In this document: positions 1-11,600 of the stretch, piece by piece | How the letters are laid out: the number at the start of each line of letters is the position of its first letter | Position numbering within the stretch: position 1 is the first letter of the stretch | Origin: Spinacia oleracea | Taxonomy: Eukaryota; Streptophyta; Magnoliopsida; Caryophyllales; Amaranthaceae | NCBI RefSeq assembly: GCF_020520425.1 | Contig: NC_079487.1 | Location: 106,364,141-106,428,140 of the forward strand | Length of the DNA: 64,000 nt | Reading direction: 5' to 3' | The notes under the pieces: generated by a model | Seen by the model: the letters and a program-made list of their open reading frames with translations, nothing else | Told to the model about the DNA's origin: nothing | Databases searched by the model: none | Translations under genes and position numbers: made by a program

Positions 1-3000
1 TAAAGACAAGACGAAACTTCATCCCCAGAGCTAAATGAAACTATAGTCTGCAAACCATGAAACTCATAAGAAATTCTTAACAAAAGTAAAGCCTGCTAGA
101 GTGAATGGGAAAAGCTGTAAATGAAATCCTGGCAATAAATGTTAAAAATTACAATAAAGTTAAGCAATGGACTCTCAAAAGTAGTTGACAGATATAGAAT
201 CAATAGCTCCTTCTCTCAGATGCAGACAACACAGCAACATAAAATCCAGAAATGGGTACCTACCATGACTTGCAAAACATATAATCCAAGTAAACCACGG
301 ATTTGTCCTTCTGCTGCACCCTCCTATTGGTCAAGGCAATAATCAAATTTAAAAATGAGAAAGATGGAAAGTAGGCCAAGAAGGAAACAAAGGTTTTTAT
401 GGTGAAATAAATATGTCAAAGATTGACAGACCAACTTTTTGCAAGTTCCTATTATGGAATTGGCAATACTGATAGCTCCTTCAAACAGATCCTTGAAGCT
501 TGTAACTCTATCATCCAAATCAAAAGATGCAGCCTTCACAGCATTAAGGATAATCGGAAGAGCAACTTTTATTTGCTCAACTTGACGTCTTTGTATGGAG
601 AGGAATACTGAAAGACAACAATAAGGAACTATCATTTTTCCAGTCCAGCGAATAATATTTGGACATTCAAATTATTTGCACAAGCAGGTAGATTTTTAAA
701 TAAATTAACAGATCACCAATTTAGAAGATGAGTAGTGCATCGAAGTAAATACTGCACCAAATTTTTTTTCTTTTCAAGGACAATGGCTTTTAGGGCCTTA
801 TGCATTCCGTACGTACCTTTAGAGACCCCGTGTAGAAGAGCAGAAACATAACCAGGAGCATCAGTTGTTTTTCCATAGGAATCCAATGCCTGCTCTAACG
901 ATATCAAGCTGTCAGCAAAAATGTAAATCAACACCAATAGACAAGCACCTCTATCATGAACAGGATGTGACCAAATATCATTCTGTTGCACATATTCTCC
1001 AATATAGCATGAAATAATGATTGGAAGCTGATCATAGCCACGTGAAAGACGGTTCTGAATAGTTAAAGTGCAGCATATGAATTCAAAATATTTAGTGGAG
1101 AAAGAGTCAAAGAGCTACTCGGCAAAGACATTAGAATGACAGACTATGTTTAGCCCTATAATTAAGGATTCAGTGGTAAAGGGCTTTCAACTACATGTTG
1201 TCTACCATTGATTAGGTGAGAAATAAATAAATGACTTCGTGCTTTATAAACTCTTGGAGAAATTCTCAGTCATGTTCCACCCAAAAAAAAAATCACAATA
1301 CTTGATCCTAAAGACATTTGCTTCATCATCATCAGACAACTATGTGAAGCTGTCAAGCTGAAAGCCGGAAAAATCATTTAACTCAATAGAAGTAGTGCAA
1401 CAGGGGAGCTAATCAATTGCTTTATTATGTGTCTTGAGACTTAGCCGCAGTATGGTACATAACTATAGATATGTAAACAGTGCATGGGGCTACAACGACG
1501 CCTTCTCATGAAAAGTTTTCTATATCTGCCATCCTCTGAGTTTAGCACTCTCAGTACATGTTGGTTTTCTTCGTTTCTAAGAGAACATTCCCTCTAGAAT
1601 TACAGAAACTCCAACTTATTCTAGGAAATTGTCCTTACACTACCTAAGCCCCCCACCCTCACCATCGAGGGAAAGGTAGAGTTAAGAAGGTAAATAAGAA
1701 GAGAGAAATTGATTAACAAATAACAAGGAATTGAGGATATCGGGCAATTATTTAAACTTCCATAAACAGAGGGCCTAACATTGTGCATATATTAATAAAT
1801 AGAACTTTTTTTTCGTGTCAAATTCTAATTTTTCAATATTTTTGCAATAATTCTTTCTTTCACTTTTGAAAGGTTGCATCATCTTTTTTAATTCTTTCAT
1901 TAAATCCTTGGTTTCTCTATTTTCCTTAACCTTCCAAGTTCTAAACCATTATTATACGGAGTTTTAATTTAATTTATCATAATTTTTTTCCTTTTAAATG
2001 AAAAAATATATAATTTCTATATTTTAGTCATTAACAATTTGAAAAAAAAAGAAACTTAAATTTTAAGTAGCATTTTATCAGAATTTAAGCAAAGTCAATT
2101 TAAACATGTATAATTGAATATAAAATAAACATGTGAACTGCACGGGCTAATTACTAGTTCCTACTAATCTTTTCCCAAACCATTTATCAAAGTTTATGAT
2201 GTAGACATAAATTTTATAAAGAACTGTTGCACTTTCTCATAAACAATCAATATCACAAAGGAGATATATGGAAAAGGAGGTGCAAAAGAGTAACAAAGCC
2301 TTGAAATTTTGATAGCTTAAAATCTAAACACTAGTAGAAGGGGGTAAACACCTTTCAAAGCTTATTTATGGAATAAAAGTGCAATGCTAACTTCTCAAAG
2401 TCGAAAATAGTAAACTAGTCAACAACAGATGGACAGAATCAGCACAATGGTCAGAATATTATTACCTCAGAGAATACTGAAATCATATCCCGTGGGCTAC
2501 ATTTTGTCGAGAAATGATCAATAATACTTTCAACGATCCCACGGCACCTCTCGGACACTCCTGCAAACTTGGCAATAGCTTTGGGCAACTCAAATGAAAG
2601 GGCATCAACAATAGCCTGTTAGAAACAATCAGAAGCCAAACAGTTAAATTTGTTGTCACTAGACGGTGCCATAACCCGAAATCGCTGGGATATGGCTAAT
2701 GAATTCACCTCCTAATGTAGTTGTCATAGATGATGCAAAACCCCAACGCTTCTAACAATATTCTCACACATGAAGCCAGTTGTACTTTGAAAATTGGTTG
2801 TTTTCTTTAGCACCATTGACCAAAGTACCAAACCCATCAAAATCCAAAAAACAAACCCACAACATAAATTCGATTTATCAAACTAAACCCAGCAATACCT
2901 TCTTCCCAGTTTCTCCCAATTTCTCAATTTTCGCAAAAATGGGTTCTTCAATCTTCAAAATGACACAAAATCCTATTCACACAAATTCACAAACAACCCT

Positions 3001-3391
3001 AAAACCCCTCCAAAGTGGAGAGAATAGAGTGAGATAAGTACCTGATCAAGAGAAGGGTTCGAAAGGAAAGAGTGAATATGAGAGAGAACAGCGATTGAAT
3101 TGTTCTGGGTTTCTTCATCATCTAAATCTGAAACAGCAGCATCAGAAATTGAGCTGAGAAACTCAACAATCCCAGAAATTACTTCTTCCGATTGACGAAA
3201 ATCACCAGCTTCCACTGCCTGCAACAAAAACTCAGTAAAGTGTACATAGTAAACATTGTTAAAATGGTTTTATTTGCATAAATTTTAGAAGATTTGAAAG
3301 AAATGCGAGTGAGGACCTTGGAGCAGGAGACAAGGGATTGTTGAAGGCGAAGAATGAGGGGTTCCGGAGTTTGCTCCACTGTCTCTGACAT
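1..3391 (-). CDS. ALF4: ALF4 / glomulin-like protein, 5' part of gene (7 exons, partial)
   Basis: Homologue of Arabidopsis ABERRANT LATERAL ROOT FORMATION 4, a glomulin-family protein reported to bind RBX1 and restrain SCF ubiquitin ligases, needed for lateral root initiation. Minus-strand exons read from the sequence: 3317-3391, 3042-3218, 2466-2615, 817-1054, 432-607, 264-323 and 1-47 (cut by the window edge). All junctions are GT..AG and phases agree, giving about 307 residues of a family near 600-630. The start MSETVEQTPEPL at 3391 matches the family; the frame is open further upstream only into a MITE. Recognisable stretches are SNPSLDQ, the exon 4-5 join VSKVFLSIQRRQ and LLGLYVLQVM. The exon 5 donor at 431/432 is the least certain. 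Intron 3 (1055-2465) is the largest and contains a Helitron-like 3' end. The identification is from remembered family sequence and is supported by the neighbouring TRS120 gene, as in Arabidopsis. Confidence 0.72.
2131..2157 (+). mobile_element. degenerate Helitron-like 3' end in ALF4 intron 3
   Basis: A decayed GC hairpin (GTGAACTGCACGGG) is followed by a short spacer and CTAG, then T. This resembles the better preserved Helitron 3' end at 44.86 kb. The 5' TC end was not located, so the extent is unknown. Confidence 0.3.
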
Positions 3392-3514
3392 TGTTGAAGT
3401 TGTGTGGAAAGGAGGTTCTAGTATGCTGGGTTTTAGCGCGATTTTGTTGCTGCTGGGTCTGGAATTGGATGGATTAAAGAGGGAACTCGCGGGAAGATTG
3501 TCGCGAGACGGGAC

Positions 3515-4029
3515 TAGGGATGGGCGGATGACAATGGGTCGGATTCGGATCGGGTGGAGCTTCACCCGCATCCTATCCGTTTAACAATTCGCTCCGTCTG
3601 CATCCATCCGTCACCCGCTTAACCCATTACCCGCATCCACTCATCCGTCATCCGCGAATGAAATAGGTGGATCGGGTGAGAAACGGATGATTGTTTTATT
3701 TTTAAAAAATTGTATCAACTCTAACCTATAGGCATTTCATCAATAAAAATAATTGTTGTATACGAAGTATAAAAATAACAAAAAATGCTTTGAAAAAAAA
3801 TAATTTGCAACCAAAATTAAAAATATTTCTTGTATATATAGTTCTTTTTATTAAAATTTGGAAGAAAAATATATTTTAACGGATGGAACGAGGGTCATTT
3901 GTATCCAACCCGATCCGTGACCCGCTTCATCCGTCAGCCGCATCTCATCATTTTAGTTCGGATATCCATCCATTTAATAATTGCGGGTGGAACGGGTAAA
4001 TAGATATCCATTTAATATTGCCATACCTA
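3515..4029. mobile_element. hAT-type MITE upstream of ALF4
   Basis: The 515-bp element starts TAGGGATGG and ends with CCATACCTA (8 of 9 inverted match). It is flanked by near-identical 8-bp target duplications, gacgggac (3507-3514) and gacgagac (4030-4037), the duplication length of hAT transposition. The interior has inverted GGGTCGGATTCGGATCGGGT-type termini and an AT-rich middle, with no transposase frame. It starts only about 120 bp upstream of the ALF4 start codon, so it probably affects that promoter. Confidence 0.75.
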
Positions 4030-4189
4030 GACGAGACCTTTGTTTTTTTTTTGTTTGCGGTAAGGGGCCTTCTTTATTTTCTGCAAGGGGATTTCGAGTG
4101 AGCTTAATCTCCCACATTAACACAAAGGAGTAAATCAGGTGGTAGTTAATGTAAATAAAAGAAATATCAAGGGCATTAGTAATGCTTCA

Positions 4190-4760
4190 TGTTGGGTTTG
4201 ATGGGCAATCAATTAAGGAGGCATAAGGAATTAGGTTGGTTTTCAGCAGGCCAAGAGTACCGAAATTCTTCATCCGTGCGTGATCAAACGGGTGGCTAGC
4301 GGGTCTGTTGGTTTTCGCATAGGATGTTGCTAGCTTCATCTCTTTTATGTTTTGATAAAGAGATGTACGTGGCTTGTTTATGACCCTTGGATTGTAATGT
4401 TTACCATATCAATATATATACTCATTGTAAGCATTCTAATTAGAGGATGGTGAGAGAAAGAGAGCAAAGACATAGCCTCATGTAAGCTCATACAACTAGG
4501 GTTAAGTGAGGGAGAGTTTGGGGGAGAAACTTTCATGGTTGATGAAAGGTTCAAAATCTTTGTTGTTGTTTATCATATATCATCATGTTCTTCATAGTGG
4601 ATTGGTGGATTTTCTCCCGGCATTCGGGTTCCCACCGTAAATTTCCTTGCCTCCGTTTTCATGCTTGGTTTGCTTGCTTAATTTGTTCTTCGTTATTGTT
4701 AATCATTTTTAATCACATACGAGTTTGTACTACACGGTGTTCCGCTATCCATATCACTTC
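4190..4760 (+). mobile_element. probable Ty1/Copia LTR relic
   Basis: From TGTTGGGTTT near 4191 the sequence has the texture of a Copia LTR. It carries a promoter-like stretch and then TTTCTCCCGGCATTCGGGTT and CCACCGTAAATTT, followed by a T-rich tail with ACGAGTTTGTACTACACGGTGTTC, as in Tork/Tnt1-like LTR ends. No second LTR, coding region or target duplication was found. It is called by pattern only, and the boundaries are approximate. Confidence 0.35.
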
Positions 4761-5146
4761 CTTCCATTAGTCGTAATGCCATTTTTTTTATCTCCTATAT
4801 CTTTATTCTTCTCCTTCAATTTCAGATTTCTCACTCACAAAATCAATCAATTCGCACTATCGCATTGGCCGACCATTCCCATCGGTTTCACCTCATAACT
4901 TGTTGCACTAGCCCCGTTGCACCATCCCACGCCACAACCGTTGCACTACACCACTCGTTCCTCCCCCCCCTTGGAGTTCGCTCATTTCTTCCACATTTTC
5001 ACTTCTTCGCGGCTTACCGCCGCTACAAAAGTACAGTTCCACTCTTTCGTTGCTTTCACAATATACCAACATCTATGTCAAATTAAATACTCTGCAATGT
5101 GGCGCTCTAAATTCCAAACTTAGAAATACATGTATAGTTTATACAA

Positions 5147-5217
5147 GATTCAAACCCATGACCACTTGATTTAAATGCTAATGACTTATCCGCTTGACTA
5201 TGTCATACTATACGTTA
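5147..5217 (-). mobile_element. tRNA-derived SINE-like head (A and B boxes)
   Basis: On the minus strand an A-box match TAGTCAAGCGG (5200-5190) is followed by a B-box-like GGTTTGAATC (5156-5147), at the spacing of RNA polymerase III internal promoters. No complete tRNA cloverleaf is present, so a SINE 5' head is more likely than a tRNA gene. The 3' end is not defined. Confidence 0.4.
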
Positions 5218-5687
5218 GGACCTAGTTACAGTTATTCAAGTAATGACTCGGGCATCACTCAACCCAAAAACTAGTTCTATTTCTCGCAAGTGTTTACTCC
5301 GAAAACAGATTACAAAAGCCTACTCCTAAAAAGCCGAATTAGTTAAAATTTAAAGTTTATTTTCATTTATTTCTATGAATTTGTGGTAGGATTAAATCTC
5401 GTACACATCCTACAATCTCTTAACAAAAAATTGATTTGATTTGCTACCAAAATACGGAGTATAAAATATAAAATTAAAAATTAAAAATTAAAAGTTGATT
5501 AACCTTCCTCGGTTCCTCCTATAGTCCTATAGCAAAAACATACCAAAACATTTCTTCTCGTAGCCACCAATCCACCAAGGCATCAATTACAATTCACAAA
5601 CCATCTCCGATCTACCCCCTTCAACAGTTGAATTATCTCTCCTGCAACCCAAATTCCCAATCTTTCACCTTCAATTTTCCCAGAAAG

Positions 5688-8600
5688 ATGGAACCAGATG
5701 TAAGCATAGAATCAATGTGCACGATCCGAATAGCAGTGATCCCAATTGGCCAAATCTCACCATCTCTCTTCAGAGAGTACGCATCTCTCTTAACCGTGCA
5801 CTCAAAAATTGATCTTTCATCAATCAGCTCATTCTATACTGAACACCAGAAGTCCCCCTTCACCCATCAACCCTGGGATTCTGGGTGTCTCCGTTTCAAG
5901 TTCATCCTTGGTGGTTCCCCTCCTAGCCCTTGGGAAGATTTCCAATCAAACCGTAAAATCCTTTCTGTAATTGGGATCTTTCATTGCCCTTCTTCTCCTG
6001 ATCTTGATTCTGTCAATGATCAGTTTTCCATTGTTTGTAAGGCCTATAACTCCTCTCTGGCTCAAAAATGTTTTGGGTTTTGCCCTGGAGACGAGCAGGT
6101 GATTCGTTTATGCAATCTCTAATTTTAATTTTAATGTAATTTATGGTTTTGTGCTGTTTATATTGGTGTTTAGAGGGCCATACGATCAGTAACGTAGAAG
6201 AGATTTGATCCCACTTCTTGGGTATTGGTATTGCCCTCGAATTGGAGTAATGTAGAAATCTTGTTGCATGAAAAAATGTTACACGCATGAGCAGATGATT
6301 ATGTGGTGTACCCATAATTGTTATGTAATTTATCCATTTGGGGAAGTGTTGATTTCGTGGTTAATTTGGATTTGGGTGAACCTTATGTAGTTTTACTTAT
6401 ATAGTTATATCAATGAAATGTCTCATTTTGTATAGCATCAGGTAATATTACTATAATTGTTCATTTGGTTATTGGTTATTATGGTAAGTTTAGATTTTGG
6501 GTTCATGTTGGCAGACCTTTTTTAATTAGGTGCATCATTTCATTTTAGTTGCCTTTTCTGTTTGTATGGTATTGATTATCATTTGATTGAAATGTTTGCT
6601 TATTGAACTAAGTTCAGTTTGTTACCCCGTAAGTCGGATCATAGGCATTAATTGGATTCAGACAACACATCTTTTCTTTCCCTCCCTTTTATCTTGTTAA
6701 GCTGTGTAGTGAACTGGAATTTTGTGTTCTGAGACTTGGTACTTCTATGAGGGTGTTGGTGCGAATATGAGCTGTAACATTGCATTATCTGTTTATAAAT
6801 CTCAACGCTTTTAGTATTCTCTATCTGATTTACTTCTATTTTAGTAAAGATAAATCTAATGAGTGTATTGTTAATCAGTGTATTAAGTGTTTCAAATTTC
6901 TTACAAGTTTATCTTTGATCTTGTATATGAAGTAAGGTTTTATTTGTTTGTGAATTTGGACCCTCACGTTTCATTTATTCTCCTAGTTCTACCGTATACT
7001 AATGGGGATGGGGGGGGGGGGGGTAATTTGCAGCGTGTCCTTCACCACAACAACGATCCCAGCTAGGTACTGCCATTAGTGAGTTTGAGAATTCTAAATT
7101 GACGTCCTCACTCTTGACATGAAAGAGCTAAGGCTTAACGTGGGCAACTCAAAAGTAGTGGTGCGTTAGCCTGTCATAGTTGTAGGTGATAGAATTGCTA
7201 TCCACCGTTGGAGTTTGCACAAAGTATGTCATTTCGTGGTTTATATTGAGGATTTTTTAATTATTACATTGGTACTTCTAAGTTGATATTTAAATTGTAT
7301 TGATATTCTGTAGACTCCGTTTGTTTCATAGGGAAACATTTTAATTGGAAAGTGATTTTCCATGGAAAGCAATTTTCAAGGGATATTACAATTGTAAAAA
7401 AAAATCGTGATGTTTCCTTATAAGAAAACTTATAGAGAAAGAGGAAATGGAAGTGGAAAGAAGAGGATGGATGGAGGAGAAAAAAAGAAATGTGAGGGAC
7501 TAGAGAGAAAAATGTGGCATTTATTCTTTACAAAAGGAATTTGTTTTCCATCCTTGGTAAAATTATTTTCTATTCTTCACAAAAAAAACAAAGGAAAATG
7601 GGTATATCGGGGTATGTTTTTTCCGTCAAAACAAACGGAGTCGAAGTGTCCATCAATATTCCAGTGAAATTCTACAGCGACAAGGATAGTGACAACCACA
7701 CTAGGATGCAGGGAGTTTGAACATAATAGTTCCATTAATAAGTTGGGTCAGAGCTTAACTATACTGCTATAAAAATGCCTCTGAATAAGCTTTAGCCTAG
7801 GATGGTAGGGTGGTGGTGATTAAACAGATGCTGCATTAGGTAATCTCTTTTAGCTGTTCCCTCAAAAGCTGCAAAGAGGATATTCCTGTTAGACCTTGAT
7901 TCTAAACTCTAAAGGCATGCAGTTAGCTGATTTTCCTTCTATTTTATAACATTTAATAAGTAAAGGAATAAAGGATAGGTGGGTGAGCAATTTGTTTTTT
8001 TTGTTATCGCAAGTGGAAACATTGTTTACCATGGACTCTTTTAAATTTGTTGGAAATGGACAACTTTGGAGGATAGAATTGAGCCTTACATTAGATAGCA
8101 TGAACGGTGGAGTTCGTAAAAGCATAAATTTAGTTGGAATCCAGAATGTTGTCATTTGAACAGGTTCAGTTAGTTTGTGTACTGTCACTTAATTATGTTT
8201 AATCTACCTGCTTAAGTTGGCATCCAAATTTTATGATCGACTAAGACTTTAATGATTGCATGGAAGTTATAAGTTGCTTGTGCCTTGAATTCATAATTGT
8301 TATACACTCTGACTCGGTGTTACCCTGCACGTAAGTACATTTAGCAGTTTTGAACATTATAAAACTGTTACTTTGAAATTTCCTGGATAACTTTTACTGA
8401 GGCAAAAGTTATGAGGGGTTATGGGTTGAGCTCCCAGACACAAAAATCAACTGGACTTAGAGTTGTAAAGTGTGAAACTAGCTAAATGCTTGGTTTAATA
8501 GGGCCTATATCTTCTCTTGCAGCTTAAAGATGGCAACAGAAGACAAGACAATTTGAACCTGTTTCCTCCTGCCGACAGACGAACACTGGAGATGCATATG

Positions 8601-11600
8601 CACAATATGATGCAGGATATTGCTGCTTCATTGTTGATGGAATTTGAAAAATGGGTCCTCAAAGCGGAATCTGCTGGGACAATTGTCAAGACACCTCTGG
8701 ATTCACAAGCCAGTCTCAGCTCAGAGGAGGTTTATGGTTTAGGTGTTTACATGGATTTAGAATTTATATTTTCTTGCTTTATAGCCTGATTGCCCCATCC
8801 CAGTTGTGACTTGTGAGCGTGTATGACTTTTATGGAAGCAGGTTATTAAGGCAAAAAAGCGGAGGCTTGGTCGTGCACAGAAAACCATAGGGGATTACTG
8901 TCTTTTAGCTGGTTCGCCTGTTGATGCTAACGCCCACTACAATACTGCCTTAGAACTTGCTAGATTGACGGGGGACTTTTTCTGGTATGCTGGGGCGCTT
9001 GAAGGCAGTGTTTGTGCATTAATGGTAATCATAATTTTGTTAATCCGTGCTGAAATATTTAGATTCTTTGATGAAGATGCTTATTAGCTGGTACATTTTA
9101 TAATTACTGGTTTTGTTCATCTACTTTGAGTCTGTCTGTGTAGCTAAAGTATGTATCAAGGTGTCTATCACACATCCCTTATAGAGATCTTTATAAAAAT
9201 TAGCCTGCCTTGCTTGGAATGCAATTCGTAACTCATTTTTAGAGAATGGAATGGACTTGGAATCACTTAAATCTTATCTGCTTATCATCAAGTAGTCTAG
9301 TTACTTCTTTTTACCAGTCCCTCTCTGTGCATAATTTCTTCCTTTCTGTTATGCTGTTTGAGGAAAGACTACTGTTTGAGGGAAGGGGTTATAGCCCTTC
9401 TGGTATTGATTACGTTCGTGACAATGTTGTCATTTAGTTCGTATAAAAATAAGCTGATATAAACAATAATCTCCTCTTTGTTGCAAATTATACTTGTTGG
9501 ATGACTAGTTTCCGTGACCTAGCTTTTGATTGTCAGCTTTCTCTAAATGTTTTGTGAATAGATGGATCGGATAGGCCACCGAGATCCAGTTCTGGAGGAT
9601 GAGGTGAAGTACCGGTATAACAGTGTTATTGTACACTATAGGAAGTCATTCACACAGGACAATTCACAGAGGTACATTCTACTCAGTTCGTACTTTGTTT
9701 GTGCGTTATCTTTATGGATTGGAACATAACCACCCCTTGGTCAGCTTCTAACCAGATTCTCACCTTTAAGTGTAGAATGATATTATACCACTCTACACTC
9801 GTTTGCATACAAAGCACTACCTTGTCATTATATCTGTAGGCAAACATCAAATATGAGTGTAAACTCGATAACTATCATTTATGATCATTTTTCCAATCCT
9901 TCCCTCATTTGCTTCTAACAAAACAGTTATCATGGACCAAACATGAAAAGGGAGAAGGAAGTTGAATATTGAGGGAAGATTTGAAATTTTGCGTTAATCT
10001 AGAAGTTAATTGATGGAACTTATTGAAAGATGTTGATGTGAATGTAAATTAGGACTAAGTTTGATTTTATGTAATTTCTTGACTGAGGAGTATAGTTTTC
10101 TGATTCTCACTTAGGATTGTTTCCTGCAAATAATCCTATTATAAAGTCATTTTGAAATTAGGGCTGGATGTGAACATGGAGGCTGTTGGCGTTATAGACA
10201 AAATCATTATCATACTCCACTAGTGTGTTGAAAGATTTTTTATTTTCTTTTAAAGTGAGTGCATTGCATAATTGACATCTAGTTCGGGGTCATTCTTGAC
10301 CGGTAGTGCTTGTTTGTGAACGTTTTTCTCCCTTTGTCTTAACTTTTTGTATTTTTGTACTTGTCATTATATTTGTGCTCAGTGCTCCTATTCCTTGATA
10401 AAAATAAGTACTTCGAATAGTGTGATTTTATGAAATTAATAATCTCATCATGCTTAGAAGTTCAGTCCGATAGAAATTGAGTTCACAAGAACAAATTGAT
10501 GGCGAAATTCCCAAGTGGTTTAGTCTTACATGGGGGAAATTAGAGTTCATATTTCCAAAGATTTTGTTTATACTATATACTGTATTCTTGTACATATCAA
10601 TCTTTGATGTATTAGCCTCACCGTAGTTGCCTTTTTCACGTTCTTGCAGAGTTTCACCTGTGAGCTTTGAACTCGAGGCTACTTTGAGGCTGGCTCGATT
10701 CCTTTGCAGGTGATTACTTAATGGGAATTTTTATGTACTCTGTAATTGTTTTGCTTACCATCATGATATTTTTTTTACTTGTGAGATTTTGGTCTGAGGT
10801 ATGTTTTGAAAGAGCAGATGAGTGAGTAAATATCCTCTGGTTTATTCGACATTGCAAAATGATATTCATGAAAATGTTACGGTGCCATCAGTGCCGTATA
10901 TTCATTTTGATACCCATATGAAAAACTGTTAACCCAGTAGTTGGATTGCTACGTGTAACTTAGAATATCACTAGCTTGGCAGAGTTATTTTGAAAATTTC
11001 TGCATCGTTGATCAAAAGTTAATTATCTCTAATTCTCTATTTGGTCATAAAAGTATAAAACTCATAATACTCATAATACTCTGCTGTAGATTTTTTTGCT
11101 ATATCATATGCATGATAGCAAAGTATTATAGTTGCCATGAGTGGGTTTCCCAATACATCTTAGTCTCCTGAAGTTGTGATGGTAGTAGTAAAACTGTTGA
11201 TGTCTATTGTGAATGAGCCGTTAAACGGTTAAAGCCTTAGAGGGGCTTCACTTGAAAAGCTGAAATGGCCGAAGCTAGATTTTCTGTTTAACTTTCCCAT
11301 GGCTGGTTGATCCTTGCATACTTGCTCTTCCTCACCATGATGGTCTGTGTAGTCCAAACACAGACCTTGTATTCTGCTTCTTCCTTCATGATTTTCTAAT
11401 CTTGATCCTTCTTGCAAATTATTTCATTTTTCCAGGAGAGAACAAGCTAAAGACGTGGTAGAGCTATTGACAAATGCAGCGGATGGCGCAAAATCATTGA
11501 TTGATGCCACTGATCGATTGGTACTGTACATTGAGATAGCTCGTCTCTATGCGAGGCTTGGCTATGAAAGAAAAGCTGCCTTCTTCTCAAGGCAGGTGGC

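Larger units (their letters stand above)
3392..5687. promoter_or_regulatory. divergent intergenic region between ALF4 and TRS120
   Basis: The two start codons face away from each other across 2296 bp, so this interval must hold both promoters and both 5' UTRs. Much of it is transposon-derived: a hAT MITE, an LTR-like relic and a SINE-like head (listed separately). The last 150 bp before the TRS120 start is C/T-rich, as plant 5' UTRs often are. No unambiguous TATA box was assigned. A TACGGAGTA copy lies at 5453-5461. Small open frames around 4865-5123 have no recognisable family and are not called as genes. Confidence 0.5.

Noticed and set aside
3354..3584. 76-codon plus-strand frame over the ALF4 first exon
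   Set aside because: It is the antisense shadow of exon 1 and of the adjacent hAT MITE end.
4865..5123. Two overlapping small His/Ser-rich frames
   Set aside because: They are in different frames of the same C-rich stretch with no family match, and a SINE-like head lies just downstream.
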